This document shows, piece after piece, positions 1 to 9,457 of a DNA stretch of 64,000 nt (positions are counted from its first letter, which is position 1; each line of letters opens with the position of its first letter). A model generated the notes under the pieces. The model saw only the letters and a list, made by a program, of their open reading frames with translations. It made no database searches and was not told the origin of the DNA. The translations under genes were made by a program, and so were the position numbers. This stretch comes from Cryobacterium ruanii. Lineage in GTDB: Bacteria; Actinomycetota; Actinomycetes; Actinomycetales; Microbacteriaceae. The stretch covers positions 227,588 to 291,587 of the forward strand of contig NZ_SOHK01000007.1 in NCBI RefSeq assembly GCF_004404055.1, read 5' to 3'.

Positions 1-197
1 TCCTCGAGCACATCCGTCAGCGGGCAGCCAGCCGACGTGAGGGTCATGTGGATGATGAGCGCATTGTTCTCGTCGTCCCAGCCAAGGTCATAGATGAGCC
101 CGAGGTCGACGACATTGATGCCGAGTTCCGGGTCCATGACATCTTTGAGGGCTTCTTCGATTTCGTCGAAGCGCGCCGGACTGAGTGTGGAGGCCAT
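1..197 (-). CDS. SufT-like metal-sulfur cluster assembly factor (partial, C-terminus beyond left edge)
   Basis: Small MIP18/DUF59-family protein; relatives help mature iron-sulfur proteins together with the SUF machinery. The visible 65 residues begin MASTLSPARFDEIEEALKDV and contain the family core DPELGINVVDLGLIYDL (about residues 22-38) and the TSAGCP segment (about 54-59), whose cysteine is the conserved reactive one of the family. The ATG at 197 lies four bases downstream of the sufC stop, so it is the last visible gene of the suf operon. The gene is cut by the window edge, so total length, a possible fused tail, and any sufS/sufU genes beyond it cannot be seen. Confidence 0.85.
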   Translation of the reverse strand, partial: MASTLSPARFDEIEEALKDVMDPELGINVVDLGLIYDLGWDDENNALIIHMTLTSAGCPLTDVLE

Positions 198-201
198 GGG
201 A

Positions 202-966
202 TCAGCCTACGTTCGACGGAACGAGAAAGCGATCGTAGCCTTCGTCCTCAAGGCGGTCGGCGAGCTCGGGGCCACCCTGTTCGGCGATGCGACCGTTGAC
301 GAAGACGTGCACGAAGTCGGGGTGGATATAACGCAGTATGCGCGTGTAGTGCGTGATCAGGAGCAGTCCGAGGCCGGTGTTGGCCTTGGCGCGATTGACG
401 CCTTCTGAGACGACCTTCAAGGCGTCAACGTCGAGGCCCGAGTCGGTTTCGTCGAGCACAGCGAACTTAGGCTTGAGCAGTTCGAGCTGGAGGATCTCAT
501 TGCGCTTCTTTTCGCCACCGGAGAAGCCCTCGTTGACGTTGCGCTCGGCAAAGGTCTTGTCCATGCGCAGGTTGGACATGGCCTGGCGAACGTCCTTGAT
601 CCAGGTGCGGATCGGTGGGGCCTCACCTTCGATGGCAGTCTTGGCGGTGCGGAGGAAGTTGGTGACGGTCACTCCGGGAATCTCGACCGGGTACTGCATG
701 GCGAGGAACAGGCCGGCGCGAGCGCGGGCATCCACTGTCATGGTGAGCACTTCGGCGCCGTCGAGCAGGATGGAGCCGCTCTCGACGTGATACTTGGGGT
801 GCCCGGCGATCGTGTAGGCGAGGGTGGACTTGCCCGAGCCGTTCGGGCCCATGATGGCGTGGATTTCGCCCTCATTGATGGTGAGGTTGACGCCGCGCAG
901 AATCTGCTTGGTGCCCTGGTCGGTCTCGACGCTGACGTGCAGGTCTTTGATCTCAAGAACAGACAT
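202..966 (-). CDS. sufC: SufC, Fe-S cluster assembly ATPase
   Basis: ABC-type ATPase of the SufBCD scaffold, which drives cluster assembly in the cytoplasm. 254 residues, the usual size. Walker A GPNGSGKST at about 40-48, the SufC-type signature FSGGEKKR at about 148-155, Walker B FAVLDETDSGLD at about 168-179 and the switch histidine in LLITHYTRI near 206. These features, especially EKKR after the SGG, separate SufC from transport ATPases. It follows the Rieske ferredoxin gene by 66 bases and is followed closely by the sufT-like gene. The ATG at 966 is preceded by an AGAAGGGG run that serves as ribosome binding site. Confidence 0.97.
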   Translation of the reverse strand: MSVLEIKDLHVSVETDQGTKQILRGVNLTINEGEIHAIMGPNGSGKSTLAYTIAGHPKYHVESGSILLDGAEVLTMTVDARARAGLFLAMQYPVEIPGVTVTNFLRTAKTAIEGEAPPIRTWIKDVRQAMSNLRMDKTFAERNVNEGFSGGEKKRNEILQLELLKPKFAVLDETDSGLDVDALKVVSEGVNRAKANTGLGLLLITHYTRILRYIHPDFVHVFVNGRIAEQGGPELADRLEDEGYDRFLVPSNVG

Positions 967-1032
967 GAAAGTCGTATCCCCTTCTGGATATTAATAAATG
1001 AGCTGGTGGGGCGGTCGGTGCTTGAGACAAGC

Positions 1033-1359
1033 TCAGACCGCGACGGTGACGGACGGATCGACGAAGACGAAACCGTCGATGAGCTCAACGTTGTAAACCG
1101 GGACCGGGTCGTAGGCCGGTAGGGACAGCGGCTTGCCGGTGGTGAGGGAGAACATCGAGCCGTGAGCCCAGCACTCGAGAGTCTGGCCTTCCACGAATCC
1201 CTCGGACAGGGAGATATCACCGTGCGTGCACGTGTCGCCGATGGCGAAAACGTCCCCGGCGGCGTCACGCACGAGGGCAATGGCTACCCCATCGATTTCG
1301 ACCTTGACGGCCTGGTTAACTTCGAGCTCATCGAGAGCGCAGATCTTCGTTGCGGCCAT
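1033..1359 (-). CDS. Rieske-type [2Fe-2S] ferredoxin of the suf operon
   Basis: 108-residue single-domain Rieske protein of the non-heme iron oxygenase ferredoxin type. Cluster ligands are visible as CTHG (C44, H46) and CWAHG (C63, H66), the CxH...CxxH pattern. There is no oxygenase gene nearby; it sits two bases after the sufD stop and before sufC, so a role in electron supply to or maturation by SUF is inferred from position, not shown. The same insertion is known in suf operons of many actinobacteria. The ATG at 1359 is essentially coupled to sufD termination. Confidence 0.93.
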   Translation of the reverse strand: MAATKICALDELEVNQAVKVEIDGVAIALVRDAAGDVFAIGDTCTHGDISLSEGFVEGQTLECWAHGSMFSLTTGKPLSLPAYDPVPVYNVELIDGFVFVDPSVTVAV

Positions 1360-1361
1360 GC

Positions 1362-2609
1362 TTACTTGTCGTCCGTTCCAATAAGTTCGGCTTCGATTGC
1401 AAGTTGCAACCGCGCTTCAAGTTCGGGGGCACCAATCTGTTGCACGACCTCGGTGAGGAAGCCGCGCACGACCAAGCGGCGGGCTTCTTCCTCGGTGATG
1501 CCGCGAGCCTGCAGGTAGAACAGCTGCTCGTCGTCGAACCGTCCGGTGGCACTGGCGTGACCGGCCCCGACGATGTCGCCGGTTTCGATCTCCAGATTGG
1601 GGATGGAATCAGCGCGGGTGCCCTCGCTGAGTACAAGGTTGCGGTTCTGCTCATAACTATCGGTGCCGGCAGCCTTGTTGCCGATCAGTACATCGCCAAT
1701 CCAGACCGTTCGTGCGTCCTGGCCCTGCAGGGCGCCCTTGTAGTTGACCCGGCTGCGGCTCTTCGGCGCGTCGTGAAAGACGTACACCTGCTGCTCCAGG
1801 TGCTGCCCGGCATCCGCGAAGTACAGACCGAGGAGCAGCGTATCGGAGCCGGGTCCGGCTAGACGCACCGAGGGGTTAACTCGAACGACGTTACCGCCCA
1901 GAGAGACGACGACATGCTTGAGGCGGGCGTCACGGCCGACGGATGCGAAATGGTTGGCCAAGTGCACCGCCGAGTCATCCCATTCCTGAAGCGAGACGAC
2001 CGTAAGGTTCGCGGACTCGCCGAGGATGATCTCGACGTTTTCGCTGAGCCGAGCCTCGCCCATGTTCTGAAGGATAACCGTTGCCTGACTGAACGGCTTG
2101 GCCTCGATGATCGTGTGGGCGCCGCGGGCGGTATTGCCAAGAACCGATCGCGTGACCGTGATCTCCTTGGCTTCCTCGCCGTTCACCGTGATGGCGAGAG
2201 CCTCATCGAACACCGACCAGGCATTTGCGGCTGCCCGTTCTTCCGGCAGGCCAGCGGTTCCGATGCGGGCATCCGTTCGGGGCACCCACTCGACGGAAAT
2301 ATCCGCTGACGGGGTGGACTCGACCTCGTAGCGGGAGCCGTCAAGGTCACCGGCCGTGAGGTCGCTGAATTTCGCGACGGGCGAGTGCTTCCAGACGGCT
2401 TCGCGGCCGGTGACGGCCTCGAAATCGGCCACGTTCACGCTCTTGAAACGGTCCGAGCGAGTTTGCACCGGCACGAAGCCGAAACGACCGTCGGAATGTT
2501 CTTTGATCCCGTGCTGGCCGGGCGACAGGGTCGACGAACCCGCAGCGGGTGTAGATGGTGCGGGCACAGTTTTTGAAGCGCTCTTCGAAAGCGCTGAAGC
2601 GGCGGACAT
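1362..2609 (-). CDS. sufD: SufD, Fe-S cluster assembly scaffold subunit
   Basis: Partner of SufB and SufC in the SufBC2D scaffold; forms the right-handed beta-helix heterodimer with SufB. 415 residues. The SufB/SufD family C-terminal core is recognisable in the stretch with GALQGQDARTVWIGDVLI (about 300-320) and DSIPNLEIETGDIVGAGHA (about 345-365), followed by the family helix with QLFYLQARGITEEEARRLVV. The start ATG at 2609 directly follows the sufB stop (2610), so translation is likely coupled. The Ser/Pro/Ala-rich first 30 residues are low-complexity. Confidence 0.95.
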   Translation of the reverse strand: MSAASALSKSASKTVPAPSTPAAGSSTLSPGQHGIKEHSDGRFGFVPVQTRSDRFKSVNVADFEAVTGREAVWKHSPVAKFSDLTAGDLDGSRYEVESTPSADISVEWVPRTDARIGTAGLPEERAAANAWSVFDEALAITVNGEEAKEITVTRSVLGNTARGAHTIIEAKPFSQATVILQNMGEARLSENVEIILGESANLTVVSLQEWDDSAVHLANHFASVGRDARLKHVVVSLGGNVVRVNPSVRLAGPGSDTLLLGLYFADAGQHLEQQVYVFHDAPKSRSRVNYKGALQGQDARTVWIGDVLIGNKAAGTDSYEQNRNLVLSEGTRADSIPNLEIETGDIVGAGHASATGRFDDEQLFYLQARGITEEEARRLVVRGFLTEVVQQIGAPELEARLQLAIEAELIGTDDK

Positions 2610-4028
2610 TTAGCCGACGGATCCTTCCATGCCCATTTCAATGAGCTTGTTGAGTTCGAGGGCATACTCCATCGGGAGCTCCCGGGCGATCGGTTCGATG
2701 AATCCGCGAACGATCATGGCCATGGCTTCGTCTTCGGGCATGCCGCGACTCATCAGGTAGAACAACTGCTCTTCGCTGACTCGGGAGACGGTGGCCTCGT
2801 GGCCGAGCTGCACGTCATCCACACGAATGTCGATGGACGGGTAGGTGTCGGAGCGCGACTGGGTGTCGACCAGGAGAGCATCGCAACGAACGGTGTTGGC
2901 GGAATGGTGTGCGGAGGCATCCACGCGGACTTCGCCACGGTACCCGCTACGCCCGCCACCGCGAGCGATGGACTTGGACACGATCGACGACTGGGTGTAC
3001 GGCGCCATGTGGATCATCTTGGCGCCGGCGTCCTGGTGTTGGCCGGGTCCAGCGAATGCCACCGAGAGGGTCTCGCCCTTGGCGTGCTCGCCCATCAGAT
3101 AAATGGACGGGTACTTCATAGTGACCTTGGAACCGATGTTGCCGTCGATCCACTCCATCGTGGCACCTTCGCCGGCCGTGGCCCGCTTGGTGACGAGGTT
3201 GTAAACGTTGTTCGACCAGTTCTGGATGGTCGTGTAGCGAACGCGGGCGTTCTTCTTCACGACGATCTCAACCACAGCGGAGTGCAGCGAGTCGGACTTG
3301 TAGATCGGGGCGGTGCAGCCCTCGATGTAGTGCACGTAGCTGCCCTCGTCGGCGATGATGAGCGTTCGCTCGAACTGGCCCATGTTCTCCGTGTTGATGC
3401 GGAAGTAGGCCTGCAGGGGGATCTCCACGTGCACGCCGGGAGGCACGTAGACAAATGATCCTCCGGACCAGACGGCCGTGTTGAGCGCGGCGAACTTGTT
3501 GTCACCGGAGGGAATGATGGTGCCGAAGTACTCTTCGAAGAACTCCGGATGTTCTTTGAGCGCCGTGTCGGTGTCCATGAAGATGACGCCCTGGGCCTCA
3601 AGCTCTTCGTTGATCTGGTGGTAGACAACCTCGGACTCGTACTGCGCGGCGACACCGGAAACCAGGCGCTGACGTTCCGCTTCGGGGATGCCGAGCTTCT
3701 CGTAGGTGTTCTTGATGTCGTCGGGCAGGTCGTCCCAGGTCTGCGCCTGCTTCTCCGTGGAACGCACGAAGTACTTGATGTTGTCGAAGTCGATCTCGGA
3801 GAGGTCGGCGCCCCAGGTGGGCATGGGCTTGCGTTCGAACAACTGCAGGGCCTTGAGGCGTCGCTGCAGCATCCAATCCGGTTCGGACTTCAGGTTCGAG
3901 ATGTCAGTGACGACCTCGGGAGAAATACCACGACGAGCGGATGCCCCGGCCTTGTCGGAGTCGGCCCACCCAAATTCGTAGGTGCCAATCCCCTCAAGGT
4001 CAGGACGGTCGAGCAGGACATCCGACAT
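2610..4028 (-). CDS. sufB: SufB, Fe-S cluster assembly scaffold
   Basis: Core scaffold on which the SUF cluster is built; first gene of the operon. 472 residues from the ATG at 4028, the normal SufB length. Family landmarks include [19 protein letters not shown] (about 190-208), a [10 protein letters not shown] segment, [17 protein letters not shown], and the C-terminal [18 protein letters not shown]. An in-frame start 26 codons upstream (4106) is possible, but the residues it adds are low-complexity and unlike SufB. The ATG at 4028 has GAAGAGG eight bases upstream and begins [10 protein letters not shown] as usual, so I choose it. Upstream lies a 339-base divergent spacer shared with ctaA. 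Confidence 0.97.
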   Translation of the reverse strand: MSDVLLDRPDLEGIGTYEFGWADSDKAGASARRGISPEVVTDISNLKSEPDWMLQRRLKALQLFERKPMPTWGADLSEIDFDNIKYFVRSTEKQAQTWDDLPDDIKNTYEKLGIPEAERQRLVSGVAAQYESEVVYHQINEELEAQGVIFMDTDTALKEHPEFFEEYFGTIIPSGDNKFAALNTAVWSGGSFVYVPPGVHVEIPLQAYFRINTENMGQFERTLIIADEGSYVHYIEGCTAPIYKSDSLHSAVVEIVVKKNARVRYTTIQNWSNNVYNLVTKRATAGEGATMEWIDGNIGSKVTMKYPSIYLMGEHAKGETLSVAFAGPGQHQDAGAKMIHMAPYTQSSIVSKSIARGGGRSGYRGEVRVDASAHHSANTVRCDALLVDTQSRSDTYPSIDIRVDDVQLGHEATVSRVSEEQLFYLMSRGMPEDEAMAMIVRGFIEPIARELPMEYALELNKLIEMGMEGSVG

Positions 4029-4367
4029 ATTTACCTCTTCTCTACCCAGCACAACCCGGATATTAGTCCGGTCATTCCCGGGTGGCCCCGGTAGAGATGA
4101 ACTCAATGGGGACCGCCGGGAACGGGTTGTGTGGACAGCTACGTTGCGTACTTAGAATATTCATGGAACCAAATAAATCAGAACCGATCAGTGCTTGGTG
4201 CGGCGCTGTTCGATTCGGATTGAAAACCGTGCAGTCACCATGACCACACGAAAGTTCTCCATGTAGACACCGATTCTACAGGTTGATCAGCGAGATACGC
4301 GTGCTTTGCTGGTCGATTCACATTTGCACAGGGCACGATCAGAAGACGCTCGACGAGAAGCTAGAAA
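4029..4367. promoter_or_regulatory. Divergent spacer between sufB and ctaA
   Basis: No gene is visible in these 339 bases. It must carry the start signals for the suf operon (leftward) and ctaA (rightward). On the sufB side there is a short inverted repeat CCGGA-N6-TCCGG at 4056-4071 about 28 bases upstream of the start codon, overlapping an AT-rich TAATAT that could be a -10 element. No sufR-type regulator gene lies next to it, unlike many actinobacterial suf operons, and I cannot match the spacer to a known SufR operator. The ctaA side has no strong promoter match by eye. Confidence 0.4.
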
Positions 4368-5324
4368 ATGGGAGCAGAACCGGTGAATCCGATATACCAA
4401 TGGCTACCGAGCACTATCGATGCACGAATTCGGGTGGTCGCCTGGCTGTCGCTCGTGACGGAGATTGTGATTGTCGGAACTGGCGGCGCTGTTCGCCTCA
4501 CGGGTTCCGGACTCGGCTGTCCGACCTGGCCGACCTGTGTCGCTGGCTCCCTGGTACCAACGCAGGAGATGGGGGTGCACGGAGTCATCGAATTCGGCAA
4601 CCGGCTGATGACGGGGCTGATCGGCATCATTGCGATCGCGGCCGTCGTACTTCTCTGGCGTTTGCGTCGGGAGCGCAAGGACCTGTTTCTACTCGCCGTG
4701 ATCCTCGGACTGGGCGTTCTCGCCCAGGCACTCGTCGGCGGCGTCACCGTGCTGACCGGCCTCAACCCGTTCATCGTCGGCTTTCACTTCACGGTGTCGC
4801 TCATAATGGTGTGCATCGCGACCGTGCTCGTGCACCGGGTCTACCTCGCGCCGGGGCCGCGCGCCCTGATTGTCCCGGTCGGTTTTGCCGGGCTGGCCCA
4901 CGCCACGAGTTTCTTTGTGGCGCTGACCGTGCTGATGGGGGTACTGACCACTGCATCCGGTCCGCACTCGGGAGATGCTGCCGCCGGACGCACGGGTTTC
5001 AACGCCGAGTTGCTCGAGCACCTGCACGCCTGGCCGGGCTACGCGACGCTGATCTTGACGCTCGTGCTGCTCGTCGCATCCGTTCGCGGCAAGCTGCCCG
5101 TGCGCTCCTTCGTCGTGACGCTGCTGATGATCGAGCTCGTGCAGATTGTGGTCGGACTGCTGCAGGCAAACCTGGGGCTGCCGGCGGTGCTCGTCGGGCT
5201 GCACATGGTGCTCGCCTGCCTGCTCGCCGCAGCGATGACCGCCGTTGTGCTGAACCTCAAGGCACCGATCGGTGTCGTTGCCGGCGCCCCGGAATACGCC
5301 ATCAGCAGGACCCACCGGAATTAG
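4368..5324 (+). CDS. ctaA: Heme A synthase (COX15/CtaA)
   Basis: Integral membrane enzyme that oxidises the C8 methyl of heme O to the formyl of heme A for cytochrome aa3 oxidase. 318 residues with about eight hydrophobic segments. The conserved GSGLGCPTWPTC (cysteines at about 51 and 57) and the following EFGNRL match the family; further heme-ligand histidine candidates sit in FHFTVSL, LEHLHAWPGY and GLHMVLA. The ATG at 4368 follows a purine-rich stretch; a GTG at 4383 with GGGAGCAG just upstream is an alternative start that would shorten the protein by five residues. CtaB lies on the opposite strand 0.6 kb away. Confidence 0.95.
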   Translation: MGAEPVNPIYQWLPSTIDARIRVVAWLSLVTEIVIVGTGGAVRLTGSGLGCPTWPTCVAGSLVPTQEMGVHGVIEFGNRLMTGLIGIIAIAAVVLLWRLRRERKDLFLLAVILGLGVLAQALVGGVTVLTGLNPFIVGFHFTVSLIMVCIATVLVHRVYLAPGPRALIVPVGFAGLAHATSFFVALTVLMGVLTTASGPHSGDAAAGRTGFNAELLEHLHAWPGYATLILTLVLLVASVRGKLPVRSFVVTLLMIELVQIVVGLLQANLGLPAVLVGLHMVLACLLAAAMTAVVLNLKAPIGVVAGAPEYAISRTHRN

Positions 5325-5371
5325 TCGGCGCGACTCTCCCCTGGCGGTGGCCGCCGGTGTACTCTCCAGAC

Positions 5372-5959
5372 ATGCATCGCGTTCGGGGAGCCACATCGAA
5401 GCCGCCAGACGATGCGGCGCGCCTGGCCCTGTTCGGTCCACCGGTGTTCGGCTTCGTGCCGCAACCGCGCATTCAGGAATTTGGTTGGAGCTGGTACGGC
5501 AGTCATGGCCGCACCCTGGAAGCGCAGGCACACTACTGGCTTTCCGACCCGTCGGGTAACTTCTGGTTCGAAGATTCACCGACCGGACCGGTCGGTATCG
5601 CCGAGCTGCGCGGATTCGTTTTCACCGACGTGCCGGGATCCACCAACCGCGGCGGCGATCCGATCCGGGACGCGCTCGACCAGCATCTGCAGTACATCGT
5701 GATGAACTACGCCAAGAACCCCTACGACTTCGGGTCGCAATTGTGGGCTGAGCGGCACACCCAGCAACAATCCGAGATCGAGCTGGCGCTGACCCACCGG
5801 TCGAACCTGATCGTCGACGACACGGCCATTCCAGCCATCACCGTCACGGCCTCAGACTTCACGGCGAACGCCATGGCCCTGGCCGGACGCGTAGTCACGG
5901 TCGTCATCCACTCGGCCGACGTCGGTAAGATCGACACCCGCCTCACCCGCCGCGTGTAG
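5372..5959 (+). CDS. Unrecognised 195-residue soluble protein
   Basis: Open reading frame beginning MHRVRGATSKPPDDAARL and ending KIDTRLTRRV. It is predicted soluble, with no signal peptide or membrane segment, and is rich in aromatic residues in the first third (EFGWSWYGSH, HYWLSDPSGNFWFED). The second half has a helical stretch (GSQLWAERHTQQQSEIELAL) followed by a beta-rich end. I do not recognise a family. It has coding-like GC3 and sits between ctaA and ctaB, 47 bases after ctaA and convergent with ctaB, so a co-transcript with ctaA is plausible. No strong ribosome binding site precedes the ATG; an in-frame GTG at 5357 is possible. Confidence 0.7.
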   Translation: MHRVRGATSKPPDDAARLALFGPPVFGFVPQPRIQEFGWSWYGSHGRTLEAQAHYWLSDPSGNFWFEDSPTGPVGIAELRGFVFTDVPGSTNRGGDPIRDALDQHLQYIVMNYAKNPYDFGSQLWAERHTQQQSEIELALTHRSNLIVDDTAIPAITVTASDFTANAMALAGRVVTVVIHSADVGKIDTRLTRRV

Positions 5960-5985
5960 CTCCAACGCGGACTGGGCCGGCTGGC

Positions 5986-6906
5986 CTAGAACGGAAGCAG
6001 CGGGTCGACACCGACCGCCACGAACAGCAGCGTCAGGTAGGCGATCGATCCGTGGAAGACGCGCATGGGTGACACCCGCTCATGCCGAATGGCCAGGCTG
6101 TACAGGCGGTGCGTCTCATATATAAACCAACCGCCGGTAACGAGCGCGGTGAAGCTGTACAGGAGCCCCATGTCAGCGATCGGGATCAGCAGGAGCGAGC
6201 AGGCAACAGTGGCCCAGGCATAGAGAATGACCTGCAGTCCGACCTGGGCCCGACCACGCACAACGGCGAGCATCGGAACACCGGCGGCCTGATAGTCATT
6301 GCGGTACTTCATCGACAGCGGCCAGTAATGCGGTGGCGTCCACAGGAAGATGATCATGAAGAGAATGATCGGCGGCCAGGACAGGTCGCCGGTCACCGCC
6401 GCCCAGCCGATGAGCACGGGCATACACCCGGCGACGCCACCCCAGACGATGTTCTGCGGGGTGCGACGTTTGAGAATGATCGTATAAAACACGACGTAAA
6501 GAAGAATGGCGCCGAACGACAACGCCGCCGCAAGCCAGTTGGTCAGCAATCCCAGCCACACGATGGATGCTGCGCCCAACGCCCAGGCAAAGATTAGGGC
6601 TTCCCGGTCGCTGAGTTCCCCGGTGACCAGCGGGCGGTTCTTGGTGCGCTCCATGAGGCGGTCGATGTCGCGATCGAGGAAACAGTTGAACGCACCCGCG
6701 GATCCGGCACTGAGCGATCCGCCAACGAGCGTCGCCAGGATCAGCCACAAATTGGGGATGCCCCGCTCAGCCAGCAGCATCGTGGGCGCGGTCACCACGA
6801 GGAGCAACTCGACAACTCGCGGTTTCGTGAGGGAGATATACGCCTTGACGGTGCGCTTCAGCGTGCGCGGTCCGCTCCGGACCGGGGTCTTCAGGGCGAC
6901 GTCCAT
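5986..6906 (-). CDS. ctaB: Protoheme IX farnesyltransferase (heme O synthase)
   Basis: UbiA-family membrane prenyltransferase that adds the farnesyl group of FPP to heme b, making heme O for CtaA. 306 residues from the ATG at 6906, with about eight or nine membrane segments. The prenyl-diphosphate binding motif [20 protein letters not shown] (N, D and D spaced as in the family) and a second acidic region near [13 protein letters not shown] are visible. I chose 6906 because AGAGGA lies five bases upstream; an extension to 6966 adds 20 residues without hydrophobicity or a binding site. It ends 27 bases from the convergent unknown gene. Confidence 0.95.
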   Translation of the reverse strand: MDVALKTPVRSGPRTLKRTVKAYISLTKPRVVELLLVVTAPTMLLAERGIPNLWLILATLVGGSLSAGSAGAFNCFLDRDIDRLMERTKNRPLVTGELSDREALIFAWALGAASIVWLGLLTNWLAAALSFGAILLYVVFYTIILKRRTPQNIVWGGVAGCMPVLIGWAAVTGDLSWPPIILFMIIFLWTPPHYWPLSMKYRNDYQAAGVPMLAVVRGRAQVGLQVILYAWATVACSLLLIPIADMGLLYSFTALVTGGWFIYETHRLYSLAIRHERVSPMRVFHGSIAYLTLLFVAVGVDPLLPF

Positions 6907-7250
6907 TAATCCTCTAACACTAGGCAAGTCATCCCATTCTAGGACACGACCCGTCGCCCGCTCCACCCGAGCCGCATTGGGAATGCGTCTCCATGTAACG
7001 TCATTTCGAGCGTCCCGCCGCGTTCATTACGTATACTTAATAAGCTCCCCACAGTGAATCAGTAGTTCGGCGAGCCCCCGGGTGGGAGATGGCGGCGTGA
7101 TGCAGGCCAACTCGCTGGGGGTGACACTTCGTGTGCAGTCCTGCGTGTGAAATGCGTGACAGGCCATGCGAACGGTTGCCGACAATTGCACAACTATCAA
7201 AGGATGGGTTGAGCTCAACCCGCCTTCGCTTCAATGAAGGGTTACGTGAC
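6907..7250. promoter_or_regulatory. Divergent spacer between ctaB and tkt
   Basis: 344 bases without a convincing gene. On the ctaB strand TAGAAT (complement at 6936-6941) about 30 bases before the start is a plausible -10 hexamer. On the tkt strand an AT-rich patch GTATACTTAATAA near 7030-7042 stands out from the GC-rich surroundings and could be the -10 region of the pentose-phosphate cluster. The reading frame open upstream of tkt from 7131 is rejected as an N-terminal extension because it does not resemble transketolase. Confidence 0.4.
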
Positions 7251-9344
7251 GTGGCAGCTTTCCAATGGGACTCCATCGACAACCAAGCGGTCGACACCGC
7301 CCGCGTCCTGGCGGCTGACGCCGTTGAGAAGGTTGGGAATGGGCATCCGGGCACCGCGATGAGTCTCGCTCCCGCGGCGTACCTTCTGTTCCAGAAAATC
7401 ATGCGCCGTGACCCGTCCGACAACGACTGGATCGGTCGCGACCGCTTCATTCTCTCGGTCGGCCACAGCTCGCTAACCCAGTACGTGCAGTTGTATCTCG
7501 GCGGCTACGGCCTCGAGCTCGAAGACCTCAAGGCCTTGCGTACCTGGGGATCCAGGACCCCCGGCCACCCGGAATACGGCCACACCGATGGCGTCGAGAT
7601 CACCACCGGCCCGCTCGGCCAGGGGCTGGCATCCGCTGTCGGGTTCGCTTACGCGTCGCGCTTCGAGCGTGGCCTGTTCGACCCGGACGCCGTCACCGGC
7701 GCCAGCCCGTTCGACCACTTCGTCTACGTGATCGCCGGGGACGGCGACCTGCAGGAAGGGATCACGAGCGAGGCATCCTCTCTCGCTGGCCACCAGCAGC
7801 TTGGCAACCTGATCGCGATCTACGACAGCAACCAGATCTCGATCGAGGACGACACCAACATCGCCTTCACCGAGGACGTCGCGGCACGCTATGCCGCCTA
7901 CGACTGGCACGTGCAGACGGTGGATTGGAAGAAGACCGGCTCGTACGTAGAAGACGTCGCCGAGCTGAATGCGGCCATCGAGGCTGCCCAAGAGGAAACC
8001 GGCAAGCCCAGCCTGATCATTCTTAAGACGATCATTGGCTGGCCGAGCCCGAAGAAGCAGAACACCGGCAAGATCCACGGTTCCGCCCTCGGTGCGGATG
8101 AACTCGCCGGAGTCAAGACCGTTCTCGGCTTCGACCCGGAGAAGACTTTCGATGTCGCTCCCGAGGTCATCGCTCACACGCGCCTTGCGCTGGAGCGCGG
8201 CGCGGCGCAGCACGCCGAGTGGGCAGTGCAGTTCGACGCCTGGGCGGCAGCCAACCCGGAACGCAAAATACTGCTGGACCGGGTGCTGTCCGGTGACCTG
8301 CCCGACGGCGTCGACGACGCCCTCCCGGTTTTTCCCGGCGGCACCGCAGTCTCGACCCGCGCAGCCTCCGGCAAGGTGCTCACCGCCCTCGGCGGCGTCA
8401 TCCCCGAGCTCTGGGGCGGCTCGGCCGACCTCGCCGAATCGAACAACACCACCATCGGTGGTGCTGCCTCGTTCATTCCGAGCGAGCACTCCACCGGTGA
8501 ATGGACCGGCAACCCGTACGGTCGCGTGCTGCACTTCGGCATTCGAGAGCACGCTATGGCCGCGATTCTCAACGGAATCGTGCTGCACGGCAATACCCGC
8601 CCGTTCGGCGGCACGTTCCTCATCTTCAGCGACTACATGCGCCCGGCCGTTCGCCTGGCGGCGCTCATGAAGGCGCCGTCGATCTTCGTCTGGACCCACG
8701 ACTCCGTCGCGCTCGGCGAGGACGGCCCCACCCACCAGCCGGTTGAACAGCTCGCAACCCTGCGCGCCATTCCCGGTCTCGACGTGGTGCGCCCCAGCGA
8801 CGCGAACGAAACCGCCTGGGCCTGGAAGACCATCCTGGAACGCCGGGGCGGCCCGGCCGGCATCGCCTTGACCCGCCAGAACATTCCCGTCTACGACCGT
8901 GGCGAGGGCGCGGCATCCGCTGAAATCTTCGCCTCGGCGAAGAACGTCGCTCGCGGCGCCTACGTACTGGTCGAAGCCGCCGGCGGAACCCCCGACGTCA
9001 TCCTGATCGGTACCGGCTCCGAAGTGCAGCTGGCAGTGGATGCCCGCGCCCAGTTGGCCCGCGAAGGCATCAATGCTCGCGTGGTCAGCGCCCCGTGCCT
9101 GGAGTGGTTCGAAGAGCAGAGCAGCGAGTACCGCGAATCGGTACTGCCCGCCGCGATCACGGCACGAGTGTCGGTCGAGGCCGGCCTCGCGCTGACCTGG
9201 CGTCGCTACGTTGGCGATGCGGGACGTAGCATCTCGATCGAGCACTTCGGGGCATCCGCTGACTATCAGACGCTGTTCCGCGAATTTGGGATCACCACCG
9301 AAGCCGTTGCGGCCGCCGCCAGGGAATCAATCAACGCCTCCTGA
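7251..9344 (+). CDS. tkt: Transketolase
   Basis: Thiamine-diphosphate enzyme moving two-carbon ketol units between sugar phosphates in the pentose-phosphate pathway. 697 residues from the GTG at 7251, the usual size. Visible: [13 protein letters not shown] near the N-terminus, the ThDP/metal motif GDGDLQEG...IYDSN (about 163-195), the central EDGPTHQP loop with the catalytic-site histidine, and the C-terminal transketolase domain ([10 protein letters not shown]). I chose the GTG because GAAGGG sits about nine bases upstream and family homology begins at [11 protein letters not shown]; the longer frame adds 40 unrelated residues. First gene of the tkt-tal-pgi-zwf-opcA-pgl block. Confidence 0.97.
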   Translation: MAAFQWDSIDNQAVDTARVLAADAVEKVGNGHPGTAMSLAPAAYLLFQKIMRRDPSDNDWIGRDRFILSVGHSSLTQYVQLYLGGYGLELEDLKALRTWGSRTPGHPEYGHTDGVEITTGPLGQGLASAVGFAYASRFERGLFDPDAVTGASPFDHFVYVIAGDGDLQEGITSEASSLAGHQQLGNLIAIYDSNQISIEDDTNIAFTEDVAARYAAYDWHVQTVDWKKTGSYVEDVAELNAAIEAAQEETGKPSLIILKTIIGWPSPKKQNTGKIHGSALGADELAGVKTVLGFDPEKTFDVAPEVIAHTRLALERGAAQHAEWAVQFDAWAAANPERKILLDRVLSGDLPDGVDDALPVFPGGTAVSTRAASGKVLTALGGVIPELWGGSADLAESNNTTIGGAASFIPSEHSTGEWTGNPYGRVLHFGIREHAMAAILNGIVLHGNTRPFGGTFLIFSDYMRPAVRLAALMKAPSIFVWTHDSVALGEDGPTHQPVEQLATLRAIPGLDVVRPSDANETAWAWKTILERRGGPAGIALTRQNIPVYDRGEGAASAEIFASAKNVARGAYVLVEAAGGTPDVILIGTGSEVQLAVDARAQLAREGINARVVSAPCLEWFEEQSSEYRESVLPAAITARVSVEAGLALTWRRYVGDAGRSISIEHFGASADYQTLFREFGITTEAVAAAARESINAS

Positions 9345-9457
9345 CGTTGCCCCGAGTACGGGGTCAGAGCCACTCCTCACAACATCACCCCACTTTTCCT
9401 CTCCACACATCGCATCAGCCAGCTGCCTGACAGCAGCACTACCAGGAGACTTTCACC

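Noticed and set aside
2610..4106. SufB extended at the N-terminus by 26 residues
   Set aside because: The added residues are low-complexity and the ATG at 4028 has the better ribosome binding site.
4283..5959. 558-codon plus-strand frame joining ctaA region and the unknown gene
   Set aside because: Its first 360 codons are the wrong frame of ctaA; only the part from ATG 5372 looks coding and is annotated separately.
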